From the NCBI RefSeq assembly GCF_003665155.1, contig NZ_RCFQ01000013.1, positions 1 through 64,000 of the forward strand: DNA of 64,000 nt. Reading direction: 5' to 3'. Each line of letters opens with the position of its first letter. Positions within the stretch are counted from its first letter, which is position 1. The notes under the pieces were generated by a model, which did not search any database, was not told the origin of the DNA, and was given only the letters and a program-made list of their open reading frames with translations. Shown in pieces: positions 20,450 to 30,516 of this stretch. The stretch comes from Mariprofundus sp. EBB-1. Its GTDB lineage: Bacteria; Pseudomonadota; Zetaproteobacteria; Mariprofundales; Mariprofundaceae. A program made the position numbers and the translations under genes.

Positions 20450-22228
20450 ATGAATCAGCCGCTCGGAATTACCGAACTCGTCCTTCGTGACGGTCATCAA
20501 TCGCTTTTGGCAACACGCATGCGTATTGAAGACATGCTACCGATTGCAGAAAAATTGGATAAAGTAGGCTATTGGTCTACTGAGATATGGGGCGGTGCAA
20601 CGTTTGATTCCTGCATCCGTTATCTTGGTGAAGACCCGTGGGAACGCCTGCGTCTGTTGAGTGAAGCGATGCCCAACACGCGCTCTCAAATGCTCTTCCG
20701 TGGACAAAATATTCTTGGTTATCGCCACTATGCAGATGATGTGGTGAATACCTTTGTCGAGCGTGCTGCCAAGAACGGCATGGATGTCTTCCGTATTTTT
20801 GATGCCATGAATGATATGCGCAACTTAGATACGGCTGTTAAAGCAACACTTAAAGTAGGCAAACATGCTCAGGGCACCATCTGTTATACAGTTAGCCCGG
20901 TGCACACCCTCGAAATGTCCGTCGACATGGGTAAACAATTGGAGGACATGGGATGTCATTCAATTTGCATCAAGGATATGTCCGGACTGCTCAAGCCATA
21001 TGATGCTGAAAAACTGGTAAGCAGACTGAAAGAGACCCTTGCAATTCCTGTTGCCCTGCACGCACATGCCACAACAGGCATGAGCACCGCAGCCATTGTA
21101 AAAGCAGTTGAAGCCGGTATCGACATGGTGGATACCAGTATATCATCGATGAGTCACACCTATGGTCATTCAGCTACAGAATCTGTTGTTGCGATCATGG
21201 AAGATGAAGCACGTTCGACAGGACTCGACCTTAAATTGTTGGAAGAAGTAGCGGCAGATTTAAGAGAAATCCGCAAAAAATATTCAAAATTTGAAGGTTC
21301 ATTAAAGGGTATTGATTCACGTATTCTAGTGGCTCAGGTACCAGGAGGCATGCTAACCAATCTGGAAAGCCAATTGGTATTGCAAAATGCCGATGACCGT
21401 TTTGATGAAGTACTACAAGAAATCCCACGCGTTCGTGAAGACCTTGGTTTTATCCCTCTGGTCACGCCCACCTCACAGATTGTAGGTACTCAGGCTGTAT
21501 TTAATGTACTGGCCGGCGAACGTTATCGTACGGTCACCAAAGAGACGCTGGGGATTCTTAAAGGTGAATATGGCAAAACACCGGCTCCGGTAAACAGCGA
21601 ACTGCAAATGAAGGTACTTGAAGGTGGAAAACCCATCACCTGCCGCCCGGCAGACCTGATTGAAGATGAAATGGATAGATTAACACTTGAGCTGGCCAGT
21701 ATCGCTGCTGAAAAGGGTTTTGAGCTATCCAACAAACTGGTAGATGATGTATTGATCTACGCTCTGTTTCCGCAAATCGGATTGAAATACCTCAAAAATC
21801 GTGATAATCCAGATGCCTTTGAAACAGCACCATGGATTGAAGAGGAAGACGATATCATCGCTCCGACGGTCTCTGAACGCTATAATATTACCGTCAATGG
21901 AAACGACTATGATGTTGTTGTTTCTCCTGAAGGTGAAGTCACATCAATGCACCCGGCTACTGGTGCGCCAGCAGCTCCGGTTACCGCTGCCGCTGCTCCT
22001 GCCATCAATATTGCAACCACATCCGTTGGCGCTCCGATGGCCGGGAATATATTCAAAGTTGTGGTTACCCCTAACCAAACCGTAAATGATGGTGATGTCA
22101 TTCTGATCATGGAAGCGATGAAAATGGAAACTGAAGTACGTTCCAGCCATAAAGGTACAATTGTCAGCATCGAAGTAAAAGAAGGTGATGCTGTAACTGT
22201 CGGCCAACCACTGGTTACTATCGCATGA
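20450..22228 (+). CDS. oadA: Oxaloacetate decarboxylase alpha subunit, biotin-carrying
   Basis: 592 residues. The carboxyltransferase barrel opens with [14 protein letters not shown] and contains the metal-binding HAHATTG. A PYC_OADA helical domain follows, then an Ala/Pro-rich linker (about 505-525). The C-terminal biotinyl domain has EAMKMETE with the biotinylated Lys at 558. It transfers the carboxyl group of oxaloacetate to biotin, and OadB then releases CO2 while exporting sodium. The stop overlaps oadB by four bases (ATGA). The ribosome-binding site is AGGAG. Confidence 0.97.
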   Translation: MNQPLGITELVLRDGHQSLLATRMRIEDMLPIAEKLDKVGYWSTEIWGGATFDSCIRYLGEDPWERLRLLSEAMPNTRSQMLFRGQNILGYRHYADDVVNTFVERAAKNGMDVFRIFDAMNDMRNLDTAVKATLKVGKHAQGTICYTVSPVHTLEMSVDMGKQLEDMGCHSICIKDMSGLLKPYDAEKLVSRLKETLAIPVALHAHATTGMSTAAIVKAVEAGIDMVDTSISSMSHTYGHSATESVVAIMEDEARSTGLDLKLLEEVAADLREIRKKYSKFEGSLKGIDSRILVAQVPGGMLTNLESQLVLQNADDRFDEVLQEIPRVREDLGFIPLVTPTSQIVGTQAVFNVLAGERYRTVTKETLGILKGEYGKTPAPVNSELQMKVLEGGKPITCRPADLIEDEMDRLTLELASIAAEKGFELSNKLVDDVLIYALFPQIGLKYLKNRDNPDAFETAPWIEEEDDIIAPTVSERYNITVNGNDYDVVVSPEGEVTSMHPATGAPAAPVTAAAAPAINIATTSVGAPMAGNIFKVVVTPNQTVNDGDVILIMEAMKMETEVRSSHKGTIVSIEVKEGDAVTVGQPLVTIA

Positions 22229-23370
22229 CCGAAACATTAAAGTTATTCGAACAGCTCTGGATCACAACCGGTATTTCTAATATCGAGTGGGGCCAGGCAC
22301 TGATGATCTGTGTCGGTCTGTTATTGTTATATCTGGCCATTGTTAAGAAGTATGAGCCACTACTGCTGCTGCCTATGGGCTTTGGCGCCGTTTTGAGCAA
22401 TATTCCTATCGCCGCTATTTCCGGCCCTGATGGTTTACTCGGCATGCTTTATAGTGTTGGTATCGAAACAGGTGCATTCCCTCTGCTTATCTTTATGGGG
22501 GTTGGTGCATTAACGGATTTTGGTGCCTTGATTGCTATGCCAAGAACCCTTTTATTGGGTGCTGCTGCTCAGTTCGGTATCTTCACCACCCTGATTGGTG
22601 CGTTGGCATTGAACTACATCCCAGGATTCGAATTCTCCATGGCTGATGCCGCGGCGATTGGTATTATCGGTGGAGCCGACGGCCCTACTGCTATTTTCCT
22701 GGCGTCTAAGCTCGCGCCAGATCTGCTTGGTGCGATTGCGGTCGCTGCTTACTCATATATGGCGCTGGTGCCTATTATTCAGCCTCCAATCATGAAACTG
22801 CTGACCACAGAAAAAGAACGCAAAGTTAAAATGGCACAATTGCGTCATGTCAGTAAAGCTGAAAAAATCGCCTTCCCACTGATTGTGCTCATCATGTGCA
22901 TTATCTTCCTACCTACTGCTGCGCCACTGATCGGTATGCTGACCTTTGGTAACCTACTGCGCGAATCAGGTGTTGTGGATCGTCTCTCCAACGCGGCTCA
23001 AAATGAAATCATCAATATCACCACTATATTTCTGGGCCTGTCCGTTGGTTCAAAATTGGAAGCCAGTCACTTTTTGCACGTGGAAACACTAGGCATTCTA
23101 CTACTTGGTATGATTGCTTTTTGTGTTGGTACTGCAGCCGGCGTATTGATGGGTAAAATCATGTACAGAACGAGCGGTGGAAAAATCAATCCACTGATTG
23201 GCGCGGCAGGTGTATCTGCCGTCCCCATGGCTGCGCGTGTGGCCAACAAAGTCGGATTAGAGGCGGATCATCACAATTTCCTACTCATGCATGCGATGGG
23301 CCCTAATGTGGCCGGTGTAATTGGTTCTGCAGTTGCTGCTGGTATTCTTTTAGCCATTGTCGGTGGATAA
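22225..23370 (+). CDS. oadB: Oxaloacetate decarboxylase beta subunit, sodium pump
   Basis: 381 residues, strongly hydrophobic with about nine to eleven membrane segments. The motif [14 protein letters not shown] carries the functional Asp of the re-entrant loop, and a second conserved stretch is [14 protein letters not shown]. It decarboxylates carboxybiotin on OadA and exports Na+ across the inner membrane. The ATG overlaps the oadA stop, so translation is coupled. With the Na/phosphate symporter at 34121 this points to a sodium-based energy economy. Confidence 0.97.
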   Translation: MTETLKLFEQLWITTGISNIEWGQALMICVGLLLLYLAIVKKYEPLLLLPMGFGAVLSNIPIAAISGPDGLLGMLYSVGIETGAFPLLIFMGVGALTDFGALIAMPRTLLLGAAAQFGIFTTLIGALALNYIPGFEFSMADAAAIGIIGGADGPTAIFLASKLAPDLLGAIAVAAYSYMALVPIIQPPIMKLLTTEKERKVKMAQLRHVSKAEKIAFPLIVLIMCIIFLPTAAPLIGMLTFGNLLRESGVVDRLSNAAQNEIINITTIFLGLSVGSKLEASHFLHVETLGILLLGMIAFCVGTAAGVLMGKIMYRTSGGKINPLIGAAGVSAVPMAARVANKVGLEADHHNFLLMHAMGPNVAGVIGSAVAAGILLAIVGG

Positions 23371-23400
23371 AAACATGCATCATTCAAGGAGTAGTCTATA

Positions 23401-23730
23401 ATGAGTAACTGCCTATTCTGTAAAATCATTGCCGGAGATATTCCATGCAATAAGGTCTATGAGAATGATCATGTGTTGGCTTTTCACGATATTCACCCGA
23501 AGGCTCCAACACACGTACTGATTATCCCCAAACTACATGTTGCTACCTTAGCTGATTGTGATGACCCTGCCCTGCTCGGAACATTGATGGACAGCGTACG
23601 GCATGTTGCTGATGAAGTGCTAGGTCTAACTGATGGTTATCGTGTGATTATTAATGTGCGTGAAGGCGGTGGTCAGGAAGTGTTTCACCTGCATGCCCAT
23701 ATTCTCGGCGGCAAGAAGTTACCATTCTGA
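23401..23730 (+). CDS. HIT-family nucleotide hydrolase (HINT-like)
   Basis: 109 residues, full length for the HINT branch. The histidine triad H96-x-H98-x-H100 is followed by ILGG; H98 is the nucleophile in this family. The N-terminus LFCKIIAGDIPCNKVYENDHVLAF is typical, although the zinc-binding C-x2-C seen in some members is incomplete. HINT enzymes hydrolyse AMP-lysine and other purine phosphoramidates. AAGGAG precedes the ATG by 9 bases. It follows oadB by 30 bases and is probably on the same transcript. Confidence 0.94.
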   Translation: MSNCLFCKIIAGDIPCNKVYENDHVLAFHDIHPKAPTHVLIIPKLHVATLADCDDPALLGTLMDSVRHVADEVLGLTDGYRVIINVREGGGQEVFHLHAHILGGKKLPF

Positions 23731-23751
23731 TCTTTACATATTGAACACCCA

Positions 23752-24264
23752 TTGAGTCCCCGTAACAAACGTTCGCGTTCAACACTGCAAGGCATTCATG
23801 CCAACCTTGCTAAAATTCTTGGTGAGGAATCACTGGATGCATTAATCAGCCTTGCACGCTTACGTCGAGCCTGGCCACATATTGTCGGAACAATGATGTC
23901 CACGCGCACTGAACCTCTTCAACTACAGCCGATTGAGAATGACGGCCTCTGCTTGTGGGTTGGCGTTGATCACTCCATCATGGCCCAGCAAATACGCTTT
24001 CTCAGAGATGATATTCGCAAGGCCTGCTTTAAACATGCCGGACTGACAAACTTGCACAGAATAAGTACACGTATGCATCCGGGATCCGGCATTCAGCCAT
24101 CGAAAGCTGCTCCACAACGCAGAAAAGTCAGTTTCCATGAAATGCGCATACTTGCACTCAATGTCGCAAGCATTAAGGATCGCCCACTGCGCAAGGCGAT
24201 GTTTCAAGCACAGCTCGCACAACTTGCATATGATGATCATGAAAATGATCAGGCAACAACATAA
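23752..24264 (+). CDS. DUF721 / DciA-like protein
   Basis: 170 residues from a TTG start (23752); the first in-frame ATG (codon 48) would remove part of the conserved domain. The region LAKILGEESLDALISLARLRRAWPHIVG and the following PLQLQPI...LCLWV strand follow the DUF721 pattern. DciA of this family is the helicase operator that helps load DnaB in bacteria lacking DnaC/DnaI. The C-terminal 70 residues are basic and not conserved in any way I recognise. It sits 21 bases after the HIT gene. The start codon is the least certain point. Confidence 0.75.
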   Translation: MSPRNKRSRSTLQGIHANLAKILGEESLDALISLARLRRAWPHIVGTMMSTRTEPLQLQPIENDGLCLWVGVDHSIMAQQIRFLRDDIRKACFKHAGLTNLHRISTRMHPGSGIQPSKAAPQRRKVSFHEMRILALNVASIKDRPLRKAMFQAQLAQLAYDDHENDQATT

Positions 24265-24278
24265 ATAGAGGTGAACGA

Positions 24279-25151
24279 ATGAAAAAAATGATGACCCTGG
24301 CCATGATAGCCATCTTCGGATTAATGATTTCCGGTGTTGATCAAGCTGATGCCAAACGCTTCGGTATGGGCTCCAGCTTTGGTAAACAGCGTATGTCACA
24401 ACCCAAATCCAACAGCTTTTCCAATCGTCAGGCTACACCTGCAAAATCGGCCACAGCATCAGGACAACGCGGTGGAGCGCGAACAGGTATGATGGGGATG
24501 ATCGGCGGACTTGCTTTGGGTGGCATCCTTGGCGCGATGTTCTTCGGTGGAGCATTTGAAGGCATTAACTTTTTCGACATTCTAATCATCGGCGGCATTA
24601 TCGCCCTGCTCTTCTTCTTTCTGCGAAAACGCGCTCCTGCTAGACAACAACCGTCCTATGCCGGCGCTTCTTCAACAGGCGACTTCGCTCATGATTTTGA
24701 TAGCGCGGACGAAACCATCGTGGATGATACACCACGTCAACCTGTGGGTACGGCAGTTCGCCCCGATATCAATGAACATCATTTTCTTCCCGCTGCAAAA
24801 GAGATTTATGTACGCATGCAAAAAGCATGGGACAGTGGTGATATTGAAGATATTCGCAAGTTCTGTACTGCTGAAATTGCTGAGCGCATTGGTCAGGATA
24901 TGCGCCCGGATGAGAGCCACACTACTGACGTTGCCACACTCAATGCTGAGATTGCCGATAGCTGGATGGAGTCCGATCTTGAGTGGGTCGCAGTAAACTA
25001 CACTGCCATGTTACGCGAACAGACGCTTGATAGTGAAGGCACTACTACAGGTGACAATACCACTGAAGTAAACGAAGTATGGATTTTCCGCCACGCTCCT
25101 CAGTCAGACGACCCAACATGGTATCTGGCAGGTATTCAGCAAGCTAAATAA
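24279..25151 (+). CDS. Tim44-like domain membrane protein
   Basis: 290 residues. A Sec-type signal or anchor (MKKMMTLAMIAIFGLMISG) ends near ADAK at residue 27. A low-complexity Ser/Gln/Met segment and a glycine-rich stretch (about 68-92) come next, then a second membrane segment (about 95-114) ending in FLRKR. The C-terminal Tim44-like domain begins near residue 165 (FLPAAKEIYVRMQKAWDSGDIEDIRKF). The bacterial role of the domain is unknown; in mitochondria Tim44 is part of the import motor. AGAGGTGA precedes the ATG and a strong terminator follows, so it closes the oad transcript. Confidence 0.88.
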   Translation: MKKMMTLAMIAIFGLMISGVDQADAKRFGMGSSFGKQRMSQPKSNSFSNRQATPAKSATASGQRGGARTGMMGMIGGLALGGILGAMFFGGAFEGINFFDILIIGGIIALLFFFLRKRAPARQQPSYAGASSTGDFAHDFDSADETIVDDTPRQPVGTAVRPDINEHHFLPAAKEIYVRMQKAWDSGDIEDIRKFCTAEIAERIGQDMRPDESHTTDVATLNAEIADSWMESDLEWVAVNYTAMLREQTLDSEGTTTGDNTTEVNEVWIFRHAPQSDDPTWYLAGIQQAK

Positions 25152-25175
25152 TCAAGCTTGATCAACAGAGTTCAA

Positions 25176-25212
25176 AGGCTGGCAGAGCATTCCTCTGCCA
25201 GCCTTTTTTTTT
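25176..25212 (+). terminator. Rho-independent terminator of the oadGAB-HIT-DUF721-Tim44 operon
   Basis: AGGCTGGCAGAG pairs perfectly over 12 bases with CTCTGCCAGCCT around the 5-base loop CATTC, followed by nine T residues. It starts 24 bases after the Tim44 stop. Confidence 0.95.
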
Positions 25213-25667
25213 CAACCCCATTCGCCGGAACCATTACGAATCATTATCAGTGTCGATTATAAAATCATCAACCCGGTGCAGACCAAATTATCGCATGAAT
25301 ACACCCTGTATTTACTGGCATTATTCAACATATTTCTCCGCGAAGGACGCAGCGTTGCGCAAAGCAAAGACAACAACGGCTACAAACTTCAACTGTTGCT
25401 CTCCGGTTTAGCATTGTCTTTTTGATCATTATACGCGGGGCTGGTAAAAGCTTTTAAACATTTCAATCCAATTGCCCTGCCAGTGAAGACCCTCAAACGT
25501 TCTATCTATCTTCTGATGGCTAGCTTATCGATCACACACAGCTTTCGATTCTTCGCATGCCCAAAACAGCATACCCGGACTTGGGCGATGAACCTTTGTT
25601 ATAAACCTGTACAAGCCTGCAATAGAACATTCAACAAACGCGCTTCATGGCACCCTGTAAAGACTTT
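25213..25667. other. 455-base intergenic stretch without a recognisable gene
   Basis: It lies between two converging units. A GTG-initiated frame at 25483-25683 runs through its end, but it has no ribosome-binding site or family resemblance and overlaps the receptor gene. I see no terminator for the receptor gene and no repeat family. It may be decayed sequence. Confidence 0.4.
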
Positions 25668-27707
25668 CTACTTGTATAGATAGGTAGCCCGCATATACCA
25701 GCGCTGCTGTTGCTGGGTGGCGTATTGCATGGAGTTATTTTCATTCTCGAAATGTTTTAAGTTCATCATATCCTGCGCGACAAAGCTTATCTCAAGACCT
25801 TCAATGGGTTTAATACCGACACGCATATCCAGTCGATGGTTTCCGTTAACACTGCCATCACGGAACGGGCCATTAAAATAAACATTGGCATCAAACTCCA
25901 GCATTTTCGTTGGATCCCAACTTAGTCCGACATGAAAGCGGCTGCGAGGATCCTGAAATTTATTGGAGAGTACGGTCCATTTTGTTTCACCATCTTTAAC
26001 CGGATAATCCACATACACTTGATGCAGATAGGTGTAAGAGCCTTTTAACGTTAACTCGTCAAAGGCCTCTACACGGAAATTAGCCTCGAAACCATCGCCT
26101 TTTCCATTCAATACATTGGTCAAATATTCATATGTAATGCCTGTAGCCGCATTCGTTGCCAGATTCGACTTATCCTGCCATGTATCCAACACACCCTTAT
26201 AAATAGTTTTGAAGGCTGTAAGTTCAATCAGGCTCTTTTCAGTTGGCCGCAAACGCGCACCCACTTCATAGGACTTCACATGCTCACTCTTGGCTCTGCC
26301 ATCGCCAGTCTGTTTGACAAGACAGACGCGTGGAGGCGTACACCAGCCAGATGCCTTACGATTCCACGATAAGCCATTTTCCATATCATTGGGTGTACGC
26401 ACTGTTCTTGATGCCGATGCCCATACTGCCCAGTTATCATTGGACACAATGGTACGAATACTTGGTTGTGATTCCCATGTTGTATAAGAGTTCTTTTCCA
26501 GCTTCAAACCACCGATGATGCGAAACATACCGTCAAACAGTGCCAATTCATCATTGATAAAAAAGGAAGTTATACCGGTTGTACGTGTTGGCATTTGAAA
26601 TTGCGGGGTATTGTTAAAGTGAGAGCGCAGGCGACGAACATTTGTACCCACAGAGATGTTCTGATTCAGTATATCACTGAAATCAACCTGAAATTCACCA
26701 TCAAAGGTCTCTTTTTTCTCACGGATTATTTGAGTATGCACCTTATACTGGTCGTAAAACAACTGCCCTTTCAAACTGACATTTGAAGCAATATCAGTTT
26801 CCACACGCGATACAATATTTTTACCGCTAAAAGCATTTAAGGAGTTTATTTGCGCATTTGATGCATTACCGACCGTTGGATTTGGCATCCATGTGCCATA
26901 TTGACCACTATGAATCTGGTATGCATCACCATGCAGAGAAACCTTGGTAGAAGCACTCGCGTTCCAGTCAAGGCGAAAGCCCTGCTGTTTCATGCGCCTG
27001 AAATCAGGCATATCATTGAGTCCGTTGCCGGAGAGTCCACCATCACGGGTTTCACGCATAGCATACAATCTGTAATCAACGTCCCCACTGCTGGCGCCAT
27101 AGCTAATATTACCAAAGCCCGTTTCTTCAGTGCCTTCACCTGCAGTAATACGTAAACCCTGAGATGCACCAGCTTTTTTGGTAATAATATTGATCACGCC
27201 ATTCACGGCATTCGAACCCCAGATCGCACCACCCGGGCCACGCACAATTTCAATACGTGCAATCTCTTCTAAGGGATAATTCTGAGCCACCCACCATACA
27301 CCTGAGAATGTGGTGTTATAAATGGGACGTCCATCCACCATGACCAACAACAGATCTGTCCAGAAATCAGTCTGGCCACGAATACCTACCTGAAATTGAT
27401 TGGCATTGGTTTGCGACACCTGCAAGCCTGGAGCTAATCTTAAGGCATCGGGAATACTACGTACACCAGAGCGTCGAATATCATCGCTGGTGATGACAAA
27501 TACCGCGCCTGCTGTTGCCATATAGCGCTCTTCACGCTTTGATAGGGTTGTCACTTTAACATTGGCCAGTTGTTCAAGATCCATCGAAAGCAAATCATCA
27601 GCCGAATACCGTTCTGCACTGACTGCTGGTATCGCACTGATTCCCACAGCGACCATCAATGGTAGCAATACCCGAATGCGCATCCAGCGCAGTACTATTC
27701 GCTTCAT
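25668..27707 (-). CDS. TonB-dependent outer-membrane receptor
   Basis: 679 residues from the ATG at 27707, chosen because a classical signal peptide (MKRIVLRW... to AVSA) starts there. A longer frame from 27782 would bury it. The plug domain spans about 55-165 (VFVITSDDIRRSGVRSIPDALRLAPGLQV, then EEIARIEIVRGPGGAIWGSNAVNGVINIIT). A 22-strand barrel is expected to follow, ending in an aromatic-type C-terminus (RATYLYK). Such receptors import siderophores, cobalamin or oligosaccharides with TonB-ExbBD energy; the ligand is unknown. Nine G residues (27708-27716) touch the start codon. It is the third gene after yfiR and the kinase. Confidence 0.92.
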   Translation of the reverse strand: MKRIVLRWMRIRVLLPLMVAVGISAIPAVSAERYSADDLLSMDLEQLANVKVTTLSKREERYMATAGAVFVITSDDIRRSGVRSIPDALRLAPGLQVSQTNANQFQVGIRGQTDFWTDLLLVMVDGRPIYNTTFSGVWWVAQNYPLEEIARIEIVRGPGGAIWGSNAVNGVINIITKKAGASQGLRITAGEGTEETGFGNISYGASSGDVDYRLYAMRETRDGGLSGNGLNDMPDFRRMKQQGFRLDWNASASTKVSLHGDAYQIHSGQYGTWMPNPTVGNASNAQINSLNAFSGKNIVSRVETDIASNVSLKGQLFYDQYKVHTQIIREKKETFDGEFQVDFSDILNQNISVGTNVRRLRSHFNNTPQFQMPTRTTGITSFFINDELALFDGMFRIIGGLKLEKNSYTTWESQPSIRTIVSNDNWAVWASASRTVRTPNDMENGLSWNRKASGWCTPPRVCLVKQTGDGRAKSEHVKSYEVGARLRPTEKSLIELTAFKTIYKGVLDTWQDKSNLATNAATGITYEYLTNVLNGKGDGFEANFRVEAFDELTLKGSYTYLHQVYVDYPVKDGETKWTVLSNKFQDPRSRFHVGLSWDPTKMLEFDANVYFNGPFRDGSVNGNHRLDMRVGIKPIEGLEISFVAQDMMNLKHFENENNSMQYATQQQQRWYMRATYLYK

Positions 27708-27716
27708 CCCCCCCCC
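27708..27716 (-). repeat. Nine-base G tract against the receptor start codon
   Basis: On the minus strand nine G residues immediately precede the ATG and take the place of a normal ribosome-binding site. Homopolymers of this length can slip during replication and could alter translation of the receptor. Confidence 0.6.
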
Positions 27717-27741
27717 TGTTTTTACAACACCCCAAAATCTC

Positions 27742-27759
27742 TGCCGCATGATAGCGGCA
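27742..27759 (-). other. Hairpin between the kinase and receptor genes
   Basis: TGCCGC (27742-27747) and GCGGCA (27754-27759) are a perfect 6-base stem with a 6-base loop in the kinase-receptor gap. It could cut transcription or stabilise the upstream message; there is no T-run. Confidence 0.35.
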
Positions 27760-27810
27760 ACAGATAAAAATATCGACAGCATCCCTCAACCATGCCAAAG
27801 CTTATTCGCT

Positions 27811-30516
27811 TTAAATGGTATTTATTTCCAACACTTCAGTTAAGCGCTTTAGTGTAAAAGGTTTCAGTACAATGCCATCAGGTTGAACTGCATTAAACTG
27901 ATCTGAAATATTTTCATTACCGTAACCACTACAAATATAGATCGGCAATGCAGCATTCAACGCTTTCAATCGTTTTAACGTCTCTTTGCCACCCATCACC
28001 GGCATCATCATATCCAGTAAAACGATGCTGATTTCATCTTTATGATGCTGATACGCCTCTATGCCCTGCTTTCCATCAGCGGCCAGAATGACTTTGCAGC
28101 CAAGTCTGTTCAATAATCGCTCAACAACAGTTCTAACCATGAGTTCATCATCAATGACTAATACCGTGGCAGAAAGATCTCCCCCCAGACTGGTGAAACC
28201 TTCATCTATGTTAACATCTTCCGTTACAGTATTATGACTAACAGGAAGCAATACTTTGAAACAAGTGCCACTACCCACTGCACTGCTAAGCTGTAGAGAG
28301 CCGTTATGAGAGCGTACAATGCCAAGTACTGCACTCATCCCCAACCCACGCCCTGCAAATTTTGTAGTATAGAATGGTTCAAACAGCCTGCTCTGCGTTT
28401 CACTGTCCATACCGCAGCCATCATCTCGCACCTCAAGTAACACATAGGCACCTGGTTTACATTGCTCATCAATATATCTGCTTTCCAATGCCTGTTGATC
28501 AGCCTCAATCAAGCGTGTGGAAATCGTGATACTCCCCATTTTTTCTTTAGCAATACTTTCCGCAGCATTGCTGACCAGATTCATGATGACCTGCTGCATC
28601 TGCGTTTTATCGGCAAATACAGGAGGTAAACTATTGGACAGATCAAGATTGAGAGAAATATTCTTCGGCACAGTGATATCAATCAACTGCAGTGCTTTCT
28701 CAACAAGCAAGGTCATATTTACATCATGATTAATAAAACCACCCTGCCCGGAATAATCCAGCATCTGTTTGCACAGGTCAGCAGCCCTATTTGATCCTTC
28801 CAGAATATTGGTTAATTCCTGTTGTTCCGGCAGACCAAACTCCTGCATATTCAATTTGGCCAGTTCTGCATTCCCCATCACGCCAGCCAAAATATTATTA
28901 AAATCATGTGCGATACCACCGGCAAGCACACCCAGAGATTCAAGTCTTTGCACATGTGCCATCTTGCTTTCCATCTCATACTTCTGTTTTTCGGCTTTCA
29001 CTACCTCGCTAATATCGCGCGCTACACCTTCAATAGCGATGGGCTCACCCTGCTTATTCACAATGATATGTACGGATGCTGAAATCCAAATGCTATGTCC
29101 AAGTTTATGTTTTAACTTCAATTTTAAGTTTTTTATAACGGCACTATCATGTTCTTTAAAATCAGACATCACTTGTAAATACTCTTTGTCTTCAATCAAC
29201 AGCTTCCGAACAGTGAGACCTGTGATTTCTTCTGATTCATATCCAAGCAATGCGTACACAGAAGCCGATGCCCATTGCACAACACCATCAGGCCGCAGTC
29301 GATAATATGTATCAATCATATTATCCAGCGTGGACTGCAACTCGTTTTTTGCTACCTGTAAGGCTTCGGTTCGTTCAACAACCCTCTGCTCCAACTGAAG
29401 GTTATTCCTCTCCAGTGTTTGTTCTACTGTCTTTTGGTCTGTAATATCAACAAATGCACTGAATAATACCTGTTCATTTTCAAAGAACATCGGCGTCATC
29501 GATAGCGAAATCCAGAAAGGACTACCGTCTGTTTTGAGTACTTCCAGCTCCTGGCTATGCAGCTCGCCATCCTGTTGTAATTTTTCCAGCATGCGCTGCC
29601 GGTCTTCCGTATAACGATAAAAATCTGATGTATTGTACTGCATACCAACTTTATCATCGATATCAAATAGAGCAGTTGAAGCACGATTATGAAATAGCAC
29701 AAAGCCATCTCTGCGGGTGATGATCACAGGTACAGGTGCAAGCTCAACAATATTGCGGAAGCGCGCTTCACTCTCTTTCAAATGCACATGATTCTGTTCA
29801 ATGGTTTGAAAACTCTGCTGAATCTTTTCGGCCATCTGATTAAAACCGACCAATAGATCTTTCGTCTCACTATTATACGTCATTTCATCTGCTCTGAGCA
29901 TATAATTTTGACTGCTTCCCATCTCTCTCATAATTTTAGCCAAGGCACTGATTGGCCGGGCAATTCTTTTCTGTAGATGCCAGGCCAGCAGTAAGCCCAT
30001 CAACAGACAGCCAATCATCACCATCACTACAATAATCAAACCTGTGTACCAGCTTGCCTGCAAGTGGGTAAGATTGGATTGAAGATAGATTACACCTACA
30101 GGTTTACCTTTATGCTCCACGACACGATACAGATGCAACTTACCTCCTTGATAAGAGCTGCTCTGATGTTTTTGAAATGCAATGGACTGATCTACCTCTG
30201 CAGCGTCGCCTGCTGCTTTATAGGTAAACAAGGCATTACCATCATAAGTGAATAGTTTCACTACAGTGACATCCTGGTCGAATTTTATGGCTTGCAACAA
30301 GTCTCGGGCCATACGTTGATCGTTAAACATCAAAGCAGGTCTGGCGGCAGCCCCTATGATGTCACTCTCAACTATCAGCACCCGCTCAGCTTCTTCTTCC
30401 AGTAACACCTGATTATAACTAAGCCACACACCACCCATGATCATCATAGTTAGTGTCAGTGTTACTACAAAAAAGAGCTGGAGCTGACGTTGGATAGAAG
30501 TAGAATTTCTATTCAT
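27811..30516 (-). CDS. Hybrid histidine kinase with CHASE8-like sensor, HAMP, two PAS and receiver
   Basis: 901 residues from the ATG at 30516, preceded by GGGAGGG; a TTG four codons upstream lacks one. A first membrane helix (about 13-32) leads into a periplasmic segment of about 120 residues resembling CHASE8 (EEAERVLIVESDIIGAAARPALMFND). A second helix (about 155-178), HAMP, a PAS near 255-370 and a second PAS near 390-510 follow. The phosphoacceptor is H537 in GIAHDFNNI, then an ATPase domain, and a C-terminal receiver with D835 in LLDMMMP. There is no DNA-binding output. It overlaps yfiR by 8 bases. Confidence 0.93.
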   Translation of the reverse strand: MNRNSTSIQRQLQLFFVVTLTLTMMIMGGVWLSYNQVLLEEEAERVLIVESDIIGAAARPALMFNDQRMARDLLQAIKFDQDVTVVKLFTYDGNALFTYKAAGDAAEVDQSIAFQKHQSSSYQGGKLHLYRVVEHKGKPVGVIYLQSNLTHLQASWYTGLIIVVMVMIGCLLMGLLLAWHLQKRIARPISALAKIMREMGSSQNYMLRADEMTYNSETKDLLVGFNQMAEKIQQSFQTIEQNHVHLKESEARFRNIVELAPVPVIITRRDGFVLFHNRASTALFDIDDKVGMQYNTSDFYRYTEDRQRMLEKLQQDGELHSQELEVLKTDGSPFWISLSMTPMFFENEQVLFSAFVDITDQKTVEQTLERNNLQLEQRVVERTEALQVAKNELQSTLDNMIDTYYRLRPDGVVQWASASVYALLGYESEEITGLTVRKLLIEDKEYLQVMSDFKEHDSAVIKNLKLKLKHKLGHSIWISASVHIIVNKQGEPIAIEGVARDISEVVKAEKQKYEMESKMAHVQRLESLGVLAGGIAHDFNNILAGVMGNAELAKLNMQEFGLPEQQELTNILEGSNRAADLCKQMLDYSGQGGFINHDVNMTLLVEKALQLIDITVPKNISLNLDLSNSLPPVFADKTQMQQVIMNLVSNAAESIAKEKMGSITISTRLIEADQQALESRYIDEQCKPGAYVLLEVRDDGCGMDSETQSRLFEPFYTTKFAGRGLGMSAVLGIVRSHNGSLQLSSAVGSGTCFKVLLPVSHNTVTEDVNIDEGFTSLGGDLSATVLVIDDELMVRTVVERLLNRLGCKVILAADGKQGIEAYQHHKDEISIVLLDMMMPVMGGKETLKRLKALNAALPIYICSGYGNENISDQFNAVQPDGIVLKPFTLKRLTEVLEINTI

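Noticed and set aside
25483..25683. Plus-strand frame of 66 codons starting with GTG
   Set aside because: No ribosome-binding site or family resemblance, and it overlaps the end of the TonB receptor gene.
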